A stretch of DNA of 6,964 nt from Actinomycetota bacterium (GCA_018268545.1 JAFDWI010000310.1:1-6964); one strand, 5' to 3'; counted from the stretch's first letter, positions 1 through 5,904 are shown. Notes: a model not told the origin generated them from the sequence alone. Numbers and translations: made by a program.

Positions 1-1
1 G

Positions 2-265
2 ATCCGCCGTTACTCGCTCTGGGGAGGCGCCAAGCGGATTCGTTACGCCGACATCCATCAGTTGACGCGGCTGCCGCTGTCCGAGGCGGGTGGGCGCGGA
101 AGGATCTGGGGATCGGGCGATCTCGTGCACTGGTGGAACCTCGACGCGGGCCGCATGCGCAAGGAGGTCGCGCTGCTGATCGACGTCGGGAAACGGTTCA
201 TCCCGTCGATCACCCCGGACGATCCCGACACCGTCGAGCGCATCCTCCGCGACCACATCGGCTGA
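2..265 (+). CDS. Bacterial PH-like domain protein, C-terminal part (5' truncated)
   Basis: The frame is open from the window edge to a TGA at 263-265, leaving the last 87 residues of a gene that starts outside the window. The visible part is a compact domain with no membrane segment. It contains a basic/aromatic stretch (KRIRYADIHQLTRLPL), a conserved-looking core (RIWGSGDLVHWWNLD), then DVGKRFIPSITPDDPDTVE and a C-terminal helix. The pattern of 'RIRY-DI', 'WGSGD--WWNLD' and 'ITPDDPD-V' matches, from memory, actinobacterial proteins of the bacterial PH-like (bPH) class, which often carry N-terminal membrane helices. Those helices would lie upstream and cannot be checked. No catalytic motif is visible. 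The gene converges with the protease gene, with four bases between the stop codons. That it is coding is well supported by codon use and the conserved-looking core; the family call is moderate and the cellular role is unknown. Confidence 0.75.
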   Translation: MRRYSLWGGAKRIRYADIHQLTRLPLSEAGGRGRIWGSGDLVHWWNLDAGRMRKEVALLIDVGKRFIPSITPDDPDTVERILRDHIG

Positions 266-269
266 GCGT

Positions 270-1223
270 CTACTGCGATGACGGCCGCTGCTGGGTCGTG
301 GTCGTAGTTGTGGTTGTGGTCGTGGTCGTCGAGCTGCTCGACCGTTCGGCCGAGACCGCTTGTGAGTACAGCGCGGCGACCGATTCGCCGAACCGGACGC
401 TGTAGGAGACATCGTCGGTGTCGCCTCCCTGTTCGTATCCGCCGATGACGCCGACGATGTCGCCGGAGTGGGTCGCCCGATCGAAGTGGGTGACCCACGG
501 GCCGCCGCTCGTCCCGTCGAAGAAGCCACCGCACTCGAAGCGTGACTGTGTCGCAGAGAATTCCGACGCCACGTTCACACAGGTCACCGGCTCCTCACTG
601 CTCGCGGGGTAGCCGGTGACATGGACGTCCACCGGTCCTTTGGGGGTGTTGGCGAGACGATTCGCGCCGAGGATCTGTTCGATGTTCTTGCCGCGATGGG
701 GTGCCAGCACGATGAAACCGACGTCGAAGTTCGGGTCCTGGGATTCGGTCCACTGGGGCGCGACGATGAGCTTCTTCGGTGTCCAGACCCCGAACGGTGA
801 TTCACCGTCCCGATACCCGGGGATGAACACGATGTCGTGGTCGAAGCCGTCCGGGCCGTTCCCGGGGTCGATGCAGTGGGCTGCGGTGATCAGCAAGTTG
901 TCGCCGGGGCTGTCGACGACGCTCGCGGTGCAGAAGTGGTCACCGGTCACATCGTGGTTGAACAGCGCGCCGACACGTAACGAAGCGGCAGCCCCGCCGG
1001 CATGGGTGACCGCCGGGGATGTTCCGGGGTGCTGTGCAGCGTGCTTTTCCCCGAAGGGTGTCGCTCGCAACAGACGTGCGCGATTCCAGTAGGCAACCGG
1101 GTCGGGCACCGTATGGGCCACCGGCTTGGCATTGGACGCACACGCCGAGAACACGGTGAGCATCACGATCGCGGTGATCGACCGTGCGGCCCTCGTGGTG
1201 CCGCGCGTCGGCCTTTGGCGCAC
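270..1223 (-). CDS. Secreted trypsin-like serine protease (S1 fold) with C-terminal poly-Thr tail
   Basis: This is an exported peptidase of the chymotrypsin/trypsin fold, closest in style to V8-like secreted proteases. Counting from a GTG start at 1223 (317 aa), the triad is His116 in TAAHC, Asp167 in NFDVGFIVL and Ser239 in DGTSGGPW. Cys98/Cys117 and Cys215/Cys231 are placed for disulfides. The N-terminus has a basic stretch (RQRPTRGTTRAAR), a hydrophobic core (SITAIVMLTVFSA) and Cys28. FSAC is a weak lipobox because of Phe at -3, and signal peptidase I cleavage just after it is equally possible. The tail is Ser-rich, then 12 Thr, then QQRPSSQ; no sortase motif or transmembrane anchor follows. 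The start is uncertain. The frame is open to an ATG at 1343, and 1286 (ATG) and 1241 (GTG) are alternatives. I prefer 1223 because it gives a normal-length signal peptide and because the codons upstream look less gene-like, but no clear ribosome site precedes it. It is probably co-transcribed with the upstream lipoprotein gene. The substrate is unknown. Confidence 0.88.
   Translation of the reverse strand: MRQRPTRGTTRAARSITAIVMLTVFSACASNAKPVAHTVPDPVAYWNRARLLRATPFGEKHAAQHPGTSPAVTHAGGAAASLRVGALFNHDVTGDHFCTASVVDSPGDNLLITAAHCIDPGNGPDGFDHDIVFIPGYRDGESPFGVWTPKKLIVAPQWTESQDPNFDVGFIVLAPHRGKNIEQILGANRLANTPKGPVDVHVTGYPASSEEPVTCVNVASEFSATQSRFECGGFFDGTSGGPWVTHFDRATHSGDIVGVIGGYEQGGDTDDVSYSVRFGESVAALYSQAVSAERSSSSTTTTTTTTTTTTQQRPSSQ
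294..329 (-). repeat. Poly-threonine codon tract, 12 consecutive ACN codons
   Basis: Twelve consecutive Thr codons on the minus strand appear on the plus strand as an imperfect GGT/CGT/TGT/AGT triplet array. They lie within the last 19 residues of the protease. Mixed third bases mean it is not a pure microsatellite, so the amino-acid run itself may be maintained. Thr-rich extracytoplasmic segments in actinobacteria are typical targets of Pmt O-mannosylation; applying this here is inference. Confidence 0.9.
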
Positions 1224-1247
1224 GTGGGGTCGACCGATCACGTGATC
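1221..1247. repeat. Two CACGTG palindromes 18 bp apart, one within a 12-bp palindrome
   Basis: CACGTG occurs at 1221-1226 and again at 1239-1244. The second is the centre of the perfect 12-bp palindrome GATCACGTGATC (1236-1247). On the minus strand each CACGTG supplies an in-frame GTG (1241 and 1223) that could start the protease. It could be an operator or simply coincidental symmetry; no specific binding protein can be named. Confidence 0.4.
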
Positions 1248-1266
1248 ACCGGGATCCGCACGAGAA

Positions 1267-1291
1267 CCGGGATGCGCGTTCCGCATCCCGG
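1267..1291 (-). terminator. Perfect 10-bp hairpin between lipoprotein and protease genes (possible terminator/attenuator)
   Basis: CCGGGATGCG (1267-1276) and CGCATCCCGG (1282-1291) are exact reverse complements around a 5-base loop, giving a strong GC-rich stem. It starts 18 bases past the lipoprotein stop codon in the direction of transcription. No U-run follows, so it is not a classical intrinsic terminator; a partial terminator, RNA stabiliser or attenuator would fit. The ATG at 1286-1284 lies inside the stem, which argues against that codon as the protease start. Confidence 0.5.
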
Positions 1292-1308
1292 CACGTCGCC
1301 TCGACCGA

Positions 1309-1935
1309 TCAATTCGTGGCGTGTCCGGTGAGCGAGAATCCACAGTGCTGCGCCGCGTACTGCATCACGTTCTGCGCGGCCGCGCCGACACCGGACATGT
1401 TCGATCCGCGCATCGACCCGAACAGGTCGTGGGGGGACTGGGCCGACTGGAGTGACTGGTCGGCGGAGTTCATCGCGGTGGCCAAGGTGTGCATGTCGGC
1501 TTCGATGGGAGGCGGTGCCGTCTGGTCCATCTTGTCGAGCACCTGGTTCATCGAACCGAAGGTCTGCTTGAACTGTGACATGGCCTGGTCGCGGTCGGGA
1601 CGCGACGCGCCCATGCCGAGTGCCCCGTTCAGACCGGCGTCCAGGAAGTCGCCCGCGGCCGCGCAGAACGCTGCGTCGCTGCGTCCGGTGGGCGCGGCCG
1701 TCGTGGTGGGTGCGTTCGTCGGTTCGCTCGTGTCGGGAGCCGTCGTCGACGAACCTTCGGTCGTGGACGGTTTCGACGATGCGGTCGTCGTCTCGGGTGA
1801 CACCGTCGTCGTGACGTCGGTCCCGTCGGGCGCGGCGCGTCCCGAGACGCCGACGGTCTTCACGCCGCACGCCGAGAACAATGTGGCCGAGGCGGCGACC
1901 GCCGCGACTGCAAGTGTCCTTGATCTCGTGGTCAT
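1309..1935 (-). CDS. Thr/Ser-rich exported lipoprotein of unknown function
   Basis: I do not recognise this 208-residue protein. It begins with a short signal peptide (MTTRSRTLAVAAVAASATLFSAC) ending in a lipobox-like LFSAC with Cys23 as the likely lipidated residue. Phe at -3 is unusual but tolerable. Residues about 40-83 form a linker rich in Thr, Ser and Pro, probably a flexible and possibly glycosylated spacer off the membrane. Residues about 85-208 form a small, mostly helical-looking domain with many Gln, Met and Ala. It contains Cys91 near its beginning and Cys198 near its end, which could pair in a disulfide. No catalytic motif is apparent. The ATG at 1935 is preferred to an in-frame ATG at 1980 because AAGGGG lies 9 bases upstream and the signal peptide then has normal length. 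It is the first gene of a likely two-gene unit with the protease, and lies divergent from the iron-transport operon. The lipoprotein call is good; the function is unknown. Confidence 0.85.
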   Translation of the reverse strand: MTTRSRTLAVAAVAASATLFSACGVKTVGVSGRAAPDGTDVTTTVSPETTTASSKPSTTEGSSTTAPDTSEPTNAPTTTAAPTGRSDAAFCAAAGDFLDAGLNGALGMGASRPDRDQAMSQFKQTFGSMNQVLDKMDQTAPPPIEADMHTLATAMNSADQSLQSAQSPHDLFGSMRGSNMSGVGAAAQNVMQYAAQHCGFSLTGHATN

Positions 1936-1944
1936 CGGATACCG

Positions 1945-1950
1945 CCCCTT
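1945..1950 (-). promoter_or_regulatory. Ribosome binding site for the lipoprotein gene
   Basis: The minus strand reads AAGGGG nine bases before the ATG at 1935. This decides the start, since nothing comparable precedes the in-frame ATG at 1980. Confidence 0.6.
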
Positions 1951-1982
1951 CGGTAGATCGTCCAACGGTCGAGTTGCCACGG

Positions 1983-1988
1983 AGTGTA
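1983..1988 (-). promoter_or_regulatory. Candidate -10 element for the lipoprotein/protease unit
   Basis: The minus strand reads TACACT, which fits the actinobacterial TANNNT pattern, about 48 bases before the lipoprotein start. Transcription would begin near 1976 and give a leader of roughly 40 bases containing the ribosome site. No convincing -35 hexamer is seen at the expected spacing, so this is a weak call. Confidence 0.35.
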
Positions 1989-2000
1989 CCCGCTCGATGT

Positions 2001-2037
2001 GGCCGGTGCGACGCCGACCGGCCGGGGTTGCCGGCCG
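2001..2037. repeat. Two overlapping, mutually exclusive inverted repeats in the divergent intergenic region
   Basis: GGCCGGT (2001-2007) pairs with ACCGGCC (2017-2023) across 9 bases. CGGCCGG (2019-2025) pairs with CCGGCCG (2031-2037) across 5 bases. The arms share 2019-2023, so only one hairpin can form at a time. A 10-bp tandem repeat of GAGCCGAC (2058-2065 and 2068-2075) follows. The block lies between the two candidate divergent promoters and probably outside both transcripts, so a DNA-level operator is more plausible than an RNA switch. GC-rich coincidence is also possible. Confidence 0.35.
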
Positions 2038-2109
2038 AGTGGCGCACCGGGTTGACCGAGCCGACGCGAGCCGACCTCCGGGTGCGGGTTTGCGCCGGGT
2101 CGGTGATCG

Positions 2110-2139
2110 TTGTAAGGATGGCCTTCCATATCGTATTCA
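2110..2139 (+). promoter_or_regulatory. Putative promoter with IdeR/DtxR-like iron box for the ferric-iron operon
   Basis: An imperfect palindrome, TAAGGATGGCCTTCCATA, lies at 2113-2130, with 7 of 9 base pairs symmetric. Against the remembered DtxR/IdeR 19-mer (TTAGGTTAGSCTAACCTAA) I count 12 of 19 matches over 2113-2131. A second, weaker match of about 11 of 19 lies at 2136-2154. Possible core promoter hexamers are TTGTAA (2110-2115) and TATTCA (2134-2139) with 18 bases between them, so a bound repressor would cover the promoter. Position, symmetry and the iron transporter downstream support iron repression. The even-length symmetry and mismatches leave real doubt; another metal regulator could be responsible. 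Confidence 0.5.
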
Positions 2140-2174
2140 GATAGCCTGGAGTCATCATGAGGGTGTCCCGATCC

Positions 2175-2181
2175 GAAAGGA
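2175..2181 (+). promoter_or_regulatory. Ribosome binding site for the ferric-binding protein gene
   Basis: GAAAGGA stands five bases before the ATG at 2187. A competing in-frame ATG at 2157 has GGAG five bases upstream, so both are usable. The 2187 start is preferred because it gives the shorter signal peptide and leaves room for a leader after the candidate promoter. Confidence 0.55.
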
Positions 2182-2186
2182 ATCCG

Positions 2187-3299
2187 ATGACGGAATCGCA
2201 ATCGTCGACCGATCACAAGACTCGGCGGAGTCGCCCGGTGGCGGGGTCCCGACTCGGCATGTTCGTGTTGATGGTCGCGACCGTGGTCTCGGTGACCGCG
2301 TGTGGATCGAAGGCGTCGACGACCTCCCGAGGGGCCGGTGGATCCACGTTGGCGGGTCAGACGATCGTCCTGTACAACGCGCAACACGAGCAGACGACGG
2401 CGTCGCTCGTCGCGGCCTTCACCAAGAAGACCGGCGTGAAGGTGAAGGTCGACAGCAACGGTGAGGACGTCCTGACGGGCCAGATCGAGCAGGAAGGCAG
2501 CCGCTCGCCCGCCGATGTCGTCTACACCGAGAACTCGAACTGGCTGGAACGACTCGCTGCCCGTGGCCTGCTCGCCAAGGTCGATACCACGACGCTCGCG
2601 CAGGTTCCTGTACACGACAGCTCGCCGACCGGGGCATGGGTCGGCGTGTCGAGCCGGGTGAGCATGCTCGTCTACAACCCTGAGAAGATCTCGGTATCCC
2701 AGTTGCCGAAGTCCGTGCTCGACATGGCCGAACCTCGCTACAAGGGGAAGTTCGAGCTCGCCCCGTCGGAAACGGATTTCTGGCCGATCGTGCAATCGGT
2801 CGCCAAGGCGAAGGGTCGAGCTGCGGCGCTGCGGTGGCTCGACGGCATCAAGGCCAACGCCGGGTCCAAGGGTGCCGGAGTGCCCGACAACGAGACGCTC
2901 ACGAGTGACGTGGCGCGCGGAACGATCGCGTTCGCGCTCATCAACCACTACTACTTCTACCGTCTGCAGGCGACGCAGGCCGGCGGTGTCGGCGATGCCA
3001 AGGTCGCGACGTTCACGCCGCGCGATCCCGGTTACCTGCTGACCGTGTCGGGCGCAGCGGTCCTCAAATCCTCGAAGCACGCCGCTGCGGCACAGGCGTT
3101 CGTCGCGTTCATCACGAGCCGAGCAGGCCAGCGCATCCTCGAAAGCGGGGACAGTTTCGAGTATCCGTTGGCTCCGGGCGTGCCCGCGAACCCGAAGCTT
3201 CCGGCGATCTCGAGCTACGAGCCGAACGCGTTCAGCCCGGCAGATCTGGGCACCGGTGATCTCGCTAAGCAGCTGCTCCAGGAATCGGGCCTGATCTGA
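2187..3299 (+). CDS. fbpA: Ferric iron ABC transporter, substrate-binding lipoprotein (FbpA type)
   Basis: This is the extracytoplasmic Fe3+-binding component of an ABC importer, 370 aa from the ATG at 2187 (380 aa if the ATG at 2157 is used). A basic n-region (KTRRSRPVAGSR) and hydrophobic stretch lead to a good lipobox, VTAC, with Cys39 as the membrane anchor expected in a Gram-positive binding protein. The mature part follows Neisseria FbpA closely from memory: LYNAQHEQ, EGSRSPADV, ALINHYYFYR, RDPGYLLTVSGAAVLKSS and EYPL. The four iron ligands of FbpA (His9, Glu57, Tyr195, Tyr196) have counterparts at His67, Glu115, Tyr255 and Tyr256 with nearly identical spacing, so ferric iron is much the likeliest substrate. 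The stop overlaps the likely start of the permease gene. The symbol denotes the ferric-binding family and not the mycobacterial antigen 85 genes that share the name. Confidence 0.95.
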   Translation: MTESQSSTDHKTRRSRPVAGSRLGMFVLMVATVVSVTACGSKASTTSRGAGGSTLAGQTIVLYNAQHEQTTASLVAAFTKKTGVKVKVDSNGEDVLTGQIEQEGSRSPADVVYTENSNWLERLAARGLLAKVDTTTLAQVPVHDSSPTGAWVGVSSRVSMLVYNPEKISVSQLPKSVLDMAEPRYKGKFELAPSETDFWPIVQSVAKAKGRAAALRWLDGIKANAGSKGAGVPDNETLTSDVARGTIAFALINHYYFYRLQATQAGGVGDAKVATFTPRDPGYLLTVSGAAVLKSSKHAAAAQAFVAFITSRAGQRILESGDSFEYPLAPGVPANPKLPAISSYEPNAFSPADLGTGDLAKQLLQESGLI

Positions 3300-4834
3300 A
3301 CCGCGATCGACCGAGCCGCCTCGCCGTCGCCGTCGGCGGCGCCATCGCCGCGGTGTTGCTCGCACCGCTGCTGTTCGTCGCGCTCGACGCGCGGGCGGCC
3401 GGCTGGTCCGAAGTCTCCCTGGTGCTGTTCCGCCATCGGTCGCTGGTGTTGCTCGAGAACACGGTGACACTCAGCGTGTTGGTCGGCGCGGGTGCGATCA
3501 TCATCGGTGTCGCGGCGGCATGGTGCACCGAGCGCGGCGCCTTGCCGGGACGCAAGGTGCTGACGGTGCTGTTGGTGTTGCCCATCGCGATGCCCGACTT
3601 CGTGGTCGGTTGGGCCTGGCACTCGTTCGCGCCGGGTATCGAGCCGCTCCTCGGTGCGACGATCGTGATGACCCTGGGCACCTATCCACTCGTCTTCCTC
3701 CCGGTCGCTGCCGCGCTCCGACGGACCGATCCGCTCATGGAGCAGACGGCGTACAGCCTCGGTGCGGGCCGTGTCCGTACGTTCACGCGGGTGACTTTTC
3801 CTCGCATCAGAACCGCCGTCCTCGGCGGTGCGGTACTGGTCGTGCTCACCGTCATCTCGGAATACGGCGCGTTCGAGGTGCTCCGATTCCCGACGTTCAC
3901 GACCGAGATCTTCACCGAGTTCCAGTTCGATCCGCAGGCGGCCGGTGCACTCGCGCTCCCGCTGGTGGCACTCGGCCTGCTCGCGCTGGGTGCCGAAGGG
4001 TTCTTGACCCGTGACCGGGGGCGGGCGTCGATGCCGTCGATCCGACCGGCCGCGTCGGGACGCTGGCGGGCCGCTTCGGTGGGCATGATCACGGTGCTCG
4101 TCGCGGTGGTCGCGGTCGGCGTCGCGATCCCCGTGGGAACACTCGTGTACTGGATGACCCGCAGTCATGCGACCACGCTGCCCGCAGCGGCGACGGTCGG
4201 GCAGGCGACGTGGACGACCGTGCGCTACAGCGCGCTCGGAGCGATCGTCGCGGTCGTTGCGGCGCTTCCGGTCGCGATGATGTCGTTCCGGCGGCGTAGT
4301 CGGGTTCGGGACGTGATCGAGCGATCGACGTTCGTGACCCGGGCGGTCCCCGGGGTCGTGGTCGCGCTCAGCATGGTGTACTTCGCCACGAACTACTGGT
4401 TCTCGATCTACCAGACCGAGATGCTCCTCGTCGCCGTGTACGCGATCATCCACTTCCCCCTCGCGCTGGTGTGCGTCAAGACCTCGGTCGCCCAGGCGCC
4501 GGCTCGACTCGCGGACCTCGGCGCGTCGCTGGGCCGTCGACCCTCGGCCGTGTTCGCACGCGTCACGATGCCGCTCATCGCACCCGGGTTGCTCGCGGGT
4601 TTCTGCCTCGTCTTCCTCACGGCGGTGACCGAGTTGACCGCGACGTTGGTCGTCGCGCCGATCGGGGTGAAGACGCTCGCGACCCAGTTCTGGGCGTTCC
4701 AGAACGAGATCGCGTACGGTGCTGCTGCGCCGTACGCGATCGTGATCGTCGCGTTGGCGGTCATCCCCGGAGCGCTGCTCGGGCTCTGGTTCGACCGGGG
4801 TGGCGGGCGTCGAGGTGTGGAGGTGAACTCGTGA
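3296..4834 (+). CDS. fbpB: Ferric iron ABC transporter, fused two-domain permease (FbpB type), probable CTG start
   Basis: This is the inner-membrane channel, about 512 residues with around 12 hydrophobic segments. It consists of two homologous permease halves in one chain, as usual for FbpB/SfuB. Each half carries an ATPase-coupling (EAA) loop: EQTAYSLGAGRVRTFTRVTFP near residues 149-169 and LADLGASLGRRPSAVFARVTMP near 405-426. ELTATLVVAPIGVKTLATQF near 446-465 is typical of the ferric permeases. The start is unusual. The first ATG/GTG/TTG in frame is GTG at 3353, which would cut off the charged N-terminus and half of the first membrane helix. The frame opens after a TAA at 3266, and the only plausible upstream start is CTG at 3296. 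That start overlaps the binding-protein stop as CTGA and gives a sensible beginning, (M)NRDRPSRLAVAV. AGGA at 3280-3283 is a rather distant ribosome site. The function call is strong; the start is likely but unproven. Confidence 0.93.
   Translation: MNRDRPSRLAVAVGGAIAAVLLAPLLFVALDARAAGWSEVSLVLFRHRSLVLLENTVTLSVLVGAGAIIIGVAAAWCTERGALPGRKVLTVLLVLPIAMPDFVVGWAWHSFAPGIEPLLGATIVMTLGTYPLVFLPVAAALRRTDPLMEQTAYSLGAGRVRTFTRVTFPRIRTAVLGGAVLVVLTVISEYGAFEVLRFPTFTTEIFTEFQFDPQAAGALALPLVALGLLALGAEGFLTRDRGRASMPSIRPAASGRWRAASVGMITVLVAVVAVGVAIPVGTLVYWMTRSHATTLPAAATVGQATWTTVRYSALGAIVAVVAALPVAMMSFRRRSRVRDVIERSTFVTRAVPGVVVALSMVYFATNYWFSIYQTEMLLVAVYAIIHFPLALVCVKTSVAQAPARLADLGASLGRRPSAVFARVTMPLIAPGLLAGFCLVFLTAVTELTATLVVAPIGVKTLATQFWAFQNEIAYGAAAPYAIVIVALAVIPGALLGLWFDRGGGRRGVEVNS
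4819..4824 (+). promoter_or_regulatory. Strong ribosome binding site for the ATPase gene
   Basis: GGAGGT lies six bases before the GTG at 4831, inside the end of the permease gene. Together with the GTGA stop/start overlap it fixes the ATPase start, although the frame is open far upstream. Confidence 0.8.
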
Positions 4835-5886
4835 CCGGAATCGAGATCGTCGGTCTGGTCAAGTCCTTCGGCGCGACGCCCGTACTGCGGAACGTCGACC
4901 TCACCGTGCCCGAGGCGACGTTGACCGCGGTCCTGGGCGCATCGGGGAGTGGGAAGACCACGTTGCTGGGGATCATCGCCGGATTCGAACGCGCCGACGC
5001 GGGCACGGTCCGGATCGGGGGGCGTGTCGTCGTTGACGGTTCGCGAGCCGAGCGACCCCAGACCCGCAAGGTCGGTTATGTACCCCAGGACGCGATGCTG
5101 TTTCCGCACATGACCGTCGCGCAGAACGTCGGATTCGGGGTGCCACGTGGGGATCGCGCTGCGGTGGCCGGTCTGATCGAACGCGTCGGACTCGCAGGTT
5201 TCGAGCGCCGGTATCCGCATCAGTTGTCCGGCGGGCAGGCCCAGCGGGTGGCGCTCGCCCGAGCGTTGGCGATCGAGCCCGAGGTGGTGTTGCTCGACGA
5301 GCCCTTCGGGGCGCTCGACGCGGCACTGCGCGAGAGCGTTCGGGCCGATGTGATCGACATCATCCGCGCGAGTCGGCTCACCGCGGTGTTGGTGACCCAC
5401 GACCAGGACGAGGCGCTGTCGGTCGCCGATTCGATCGCGCTCCTCGACGAGGGCGTCGTCGCCGCGCACGACACCCCCGCCTCGCTGTACCTGCACCCAC
5501 CGACGCCCGAGGTCGCGCAGGCGATCGGTTCGGCGAACATTCTCGACGGGTCCTCGTCGGGCGATCGGGTGACCTGTGTGCTCGGTGAGCTGGCGATCGA
5601 CCGGTCGTCGTCGCTCCTCGACGCGGCCGACGTGCGTGCCGATTCTCGGAGTTGTCGGGTCCTTGTCCGCCCCGAGCAGTTGGTGTTGTCGCGCAACGCC
5701 ACCGACGAGGGGCTTGCCGGCACGGTCATCCGGGTCCGCTACCACGGGCACGACGCGCTCGTCGACTGCGAGATGGCCTCCACCGGGCACCTCTTCACAG
5801 CAAGGACGCCGGCGTACGGTGGGTTCACACCGGGGGAGTCGATCAGGCTGTCCTTCGGTGGTGGTCCCGTGTACATCTGGGTGTGA
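4831..5886 (+). CDS. fbpC: Ferric iron ABC transporter, ATP-binding protein (FbpC type)
   Basis: This cytoplasmic ATPase powers import and docks on the two coupling loops of the permease. The 351-residue chain has every ABC element in order: Phe13 as A-loop aromatic, Walker A GASGSGKTT (36-44), Q-loop Gln86, signature LSGGQ (132-136), Walker B VVLLDE (152-157) and H-loop His190 in VTHDQDEA. Residues beyond about 240 form a C-terminal regulatory extension of the TOBE type, with VLVRPEQLVL (277-286) and GTVIRVRYHGHDALVDCEM (297-315). This layout is usual for the ferric, spermidine/putrescine and related importers. The companion genes make iron the preferred substrate. The GTG start overlaps the permease stop as GTGA and has a near-ideal ribosome site, so translation is probably coupled. 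It is the last gene of the operon; a hairpin follows 18 bases downstream. Confidence 0.96.
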   Translation: MTGIEIVGLVKSFGATPVLRNVDLTVPEATLTAVLGASGSGKTTLLGIIAGFERADAGTVRIGGRVVVDGSRAERPQTRKVGYVPQDAMLFPHMTVAQNVGFGVPRGDRAAVAGLIERVGLAGFERRYPHQLSGGQAQRVALARALAIEPEVVLLDEPFGALDAALRESVRADVIDIIRASRLTAVLVTHDQDEALSVADSIALLDEGVVAAHDTPASLYLHPPTPEVAQAIGSANILDGSSSGDRVTCVLGELAIDRSSSLLDAADVRADSRSCRVLVRPEQLVLSRNATDEGLAGTVIRVRYHGHDALVDCEMASTGHLFTARTPAYGGFTPGESIRLSFGGGPVYIWV

Positions 5887-5904
5887 CGCGGAAGGTCCAG
5901 TGAG

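Noticed and set aside
294..329. Triplet array considered as a CRISPR-like or microsatellite repeat
   Set aside because: It is in frame and encodes 12 Thr with mixed third bases; there are no spacers and no pure repeat unit.
2090..2118. Alternative promoter TTGCGC (2090-2095) with TAAGGA (2113-2118)
   Set aside because: The spacing is 17, but the -10 match is only 2 of 6. It is kept only as a possibility; the iron box would still overlap it.
1184..2464. A 426-codon plus-strand open frame across the lipoprotein gene, intergenic region and FbpA start
   Set aside because: It runs antisense to the lipoprotein with its signal peptide and ribosome site, and then out of frame through FbpA.
1932..3470. 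A 512-codon minus-strand open frame opposite the binding-protein gene
   Set aside because: It is highly Arg-rich and low in hydrophobic residues, shows no motif, and lies antisense to a clear FbpA. It is a shadow of high-GC coding sequence.
3215..4453. A 412-codon minus-strand open frame opposite the permease gene
   Set aside because: It is rich in Arg, Asp and His with no recognisable domain, while the plus strand encodes conserved membrane helices and coupling loops.
4471..4830. N-terminal extension of the ATPase frame into the permease gene
   Set aside because: The extension is an Arg-rich shadow of the permease. The GTG at 4831 has GGAGGT at ideal spacing and begins the normal ABC ATPase N-terminus.
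4408..5790. A 460-codon minus-strand open frame across the permease/ATPase junction
   Set aside because: Its composition is that of antisense to high-GC genes, and the plus strand has all ABC ATPase motifs in order.
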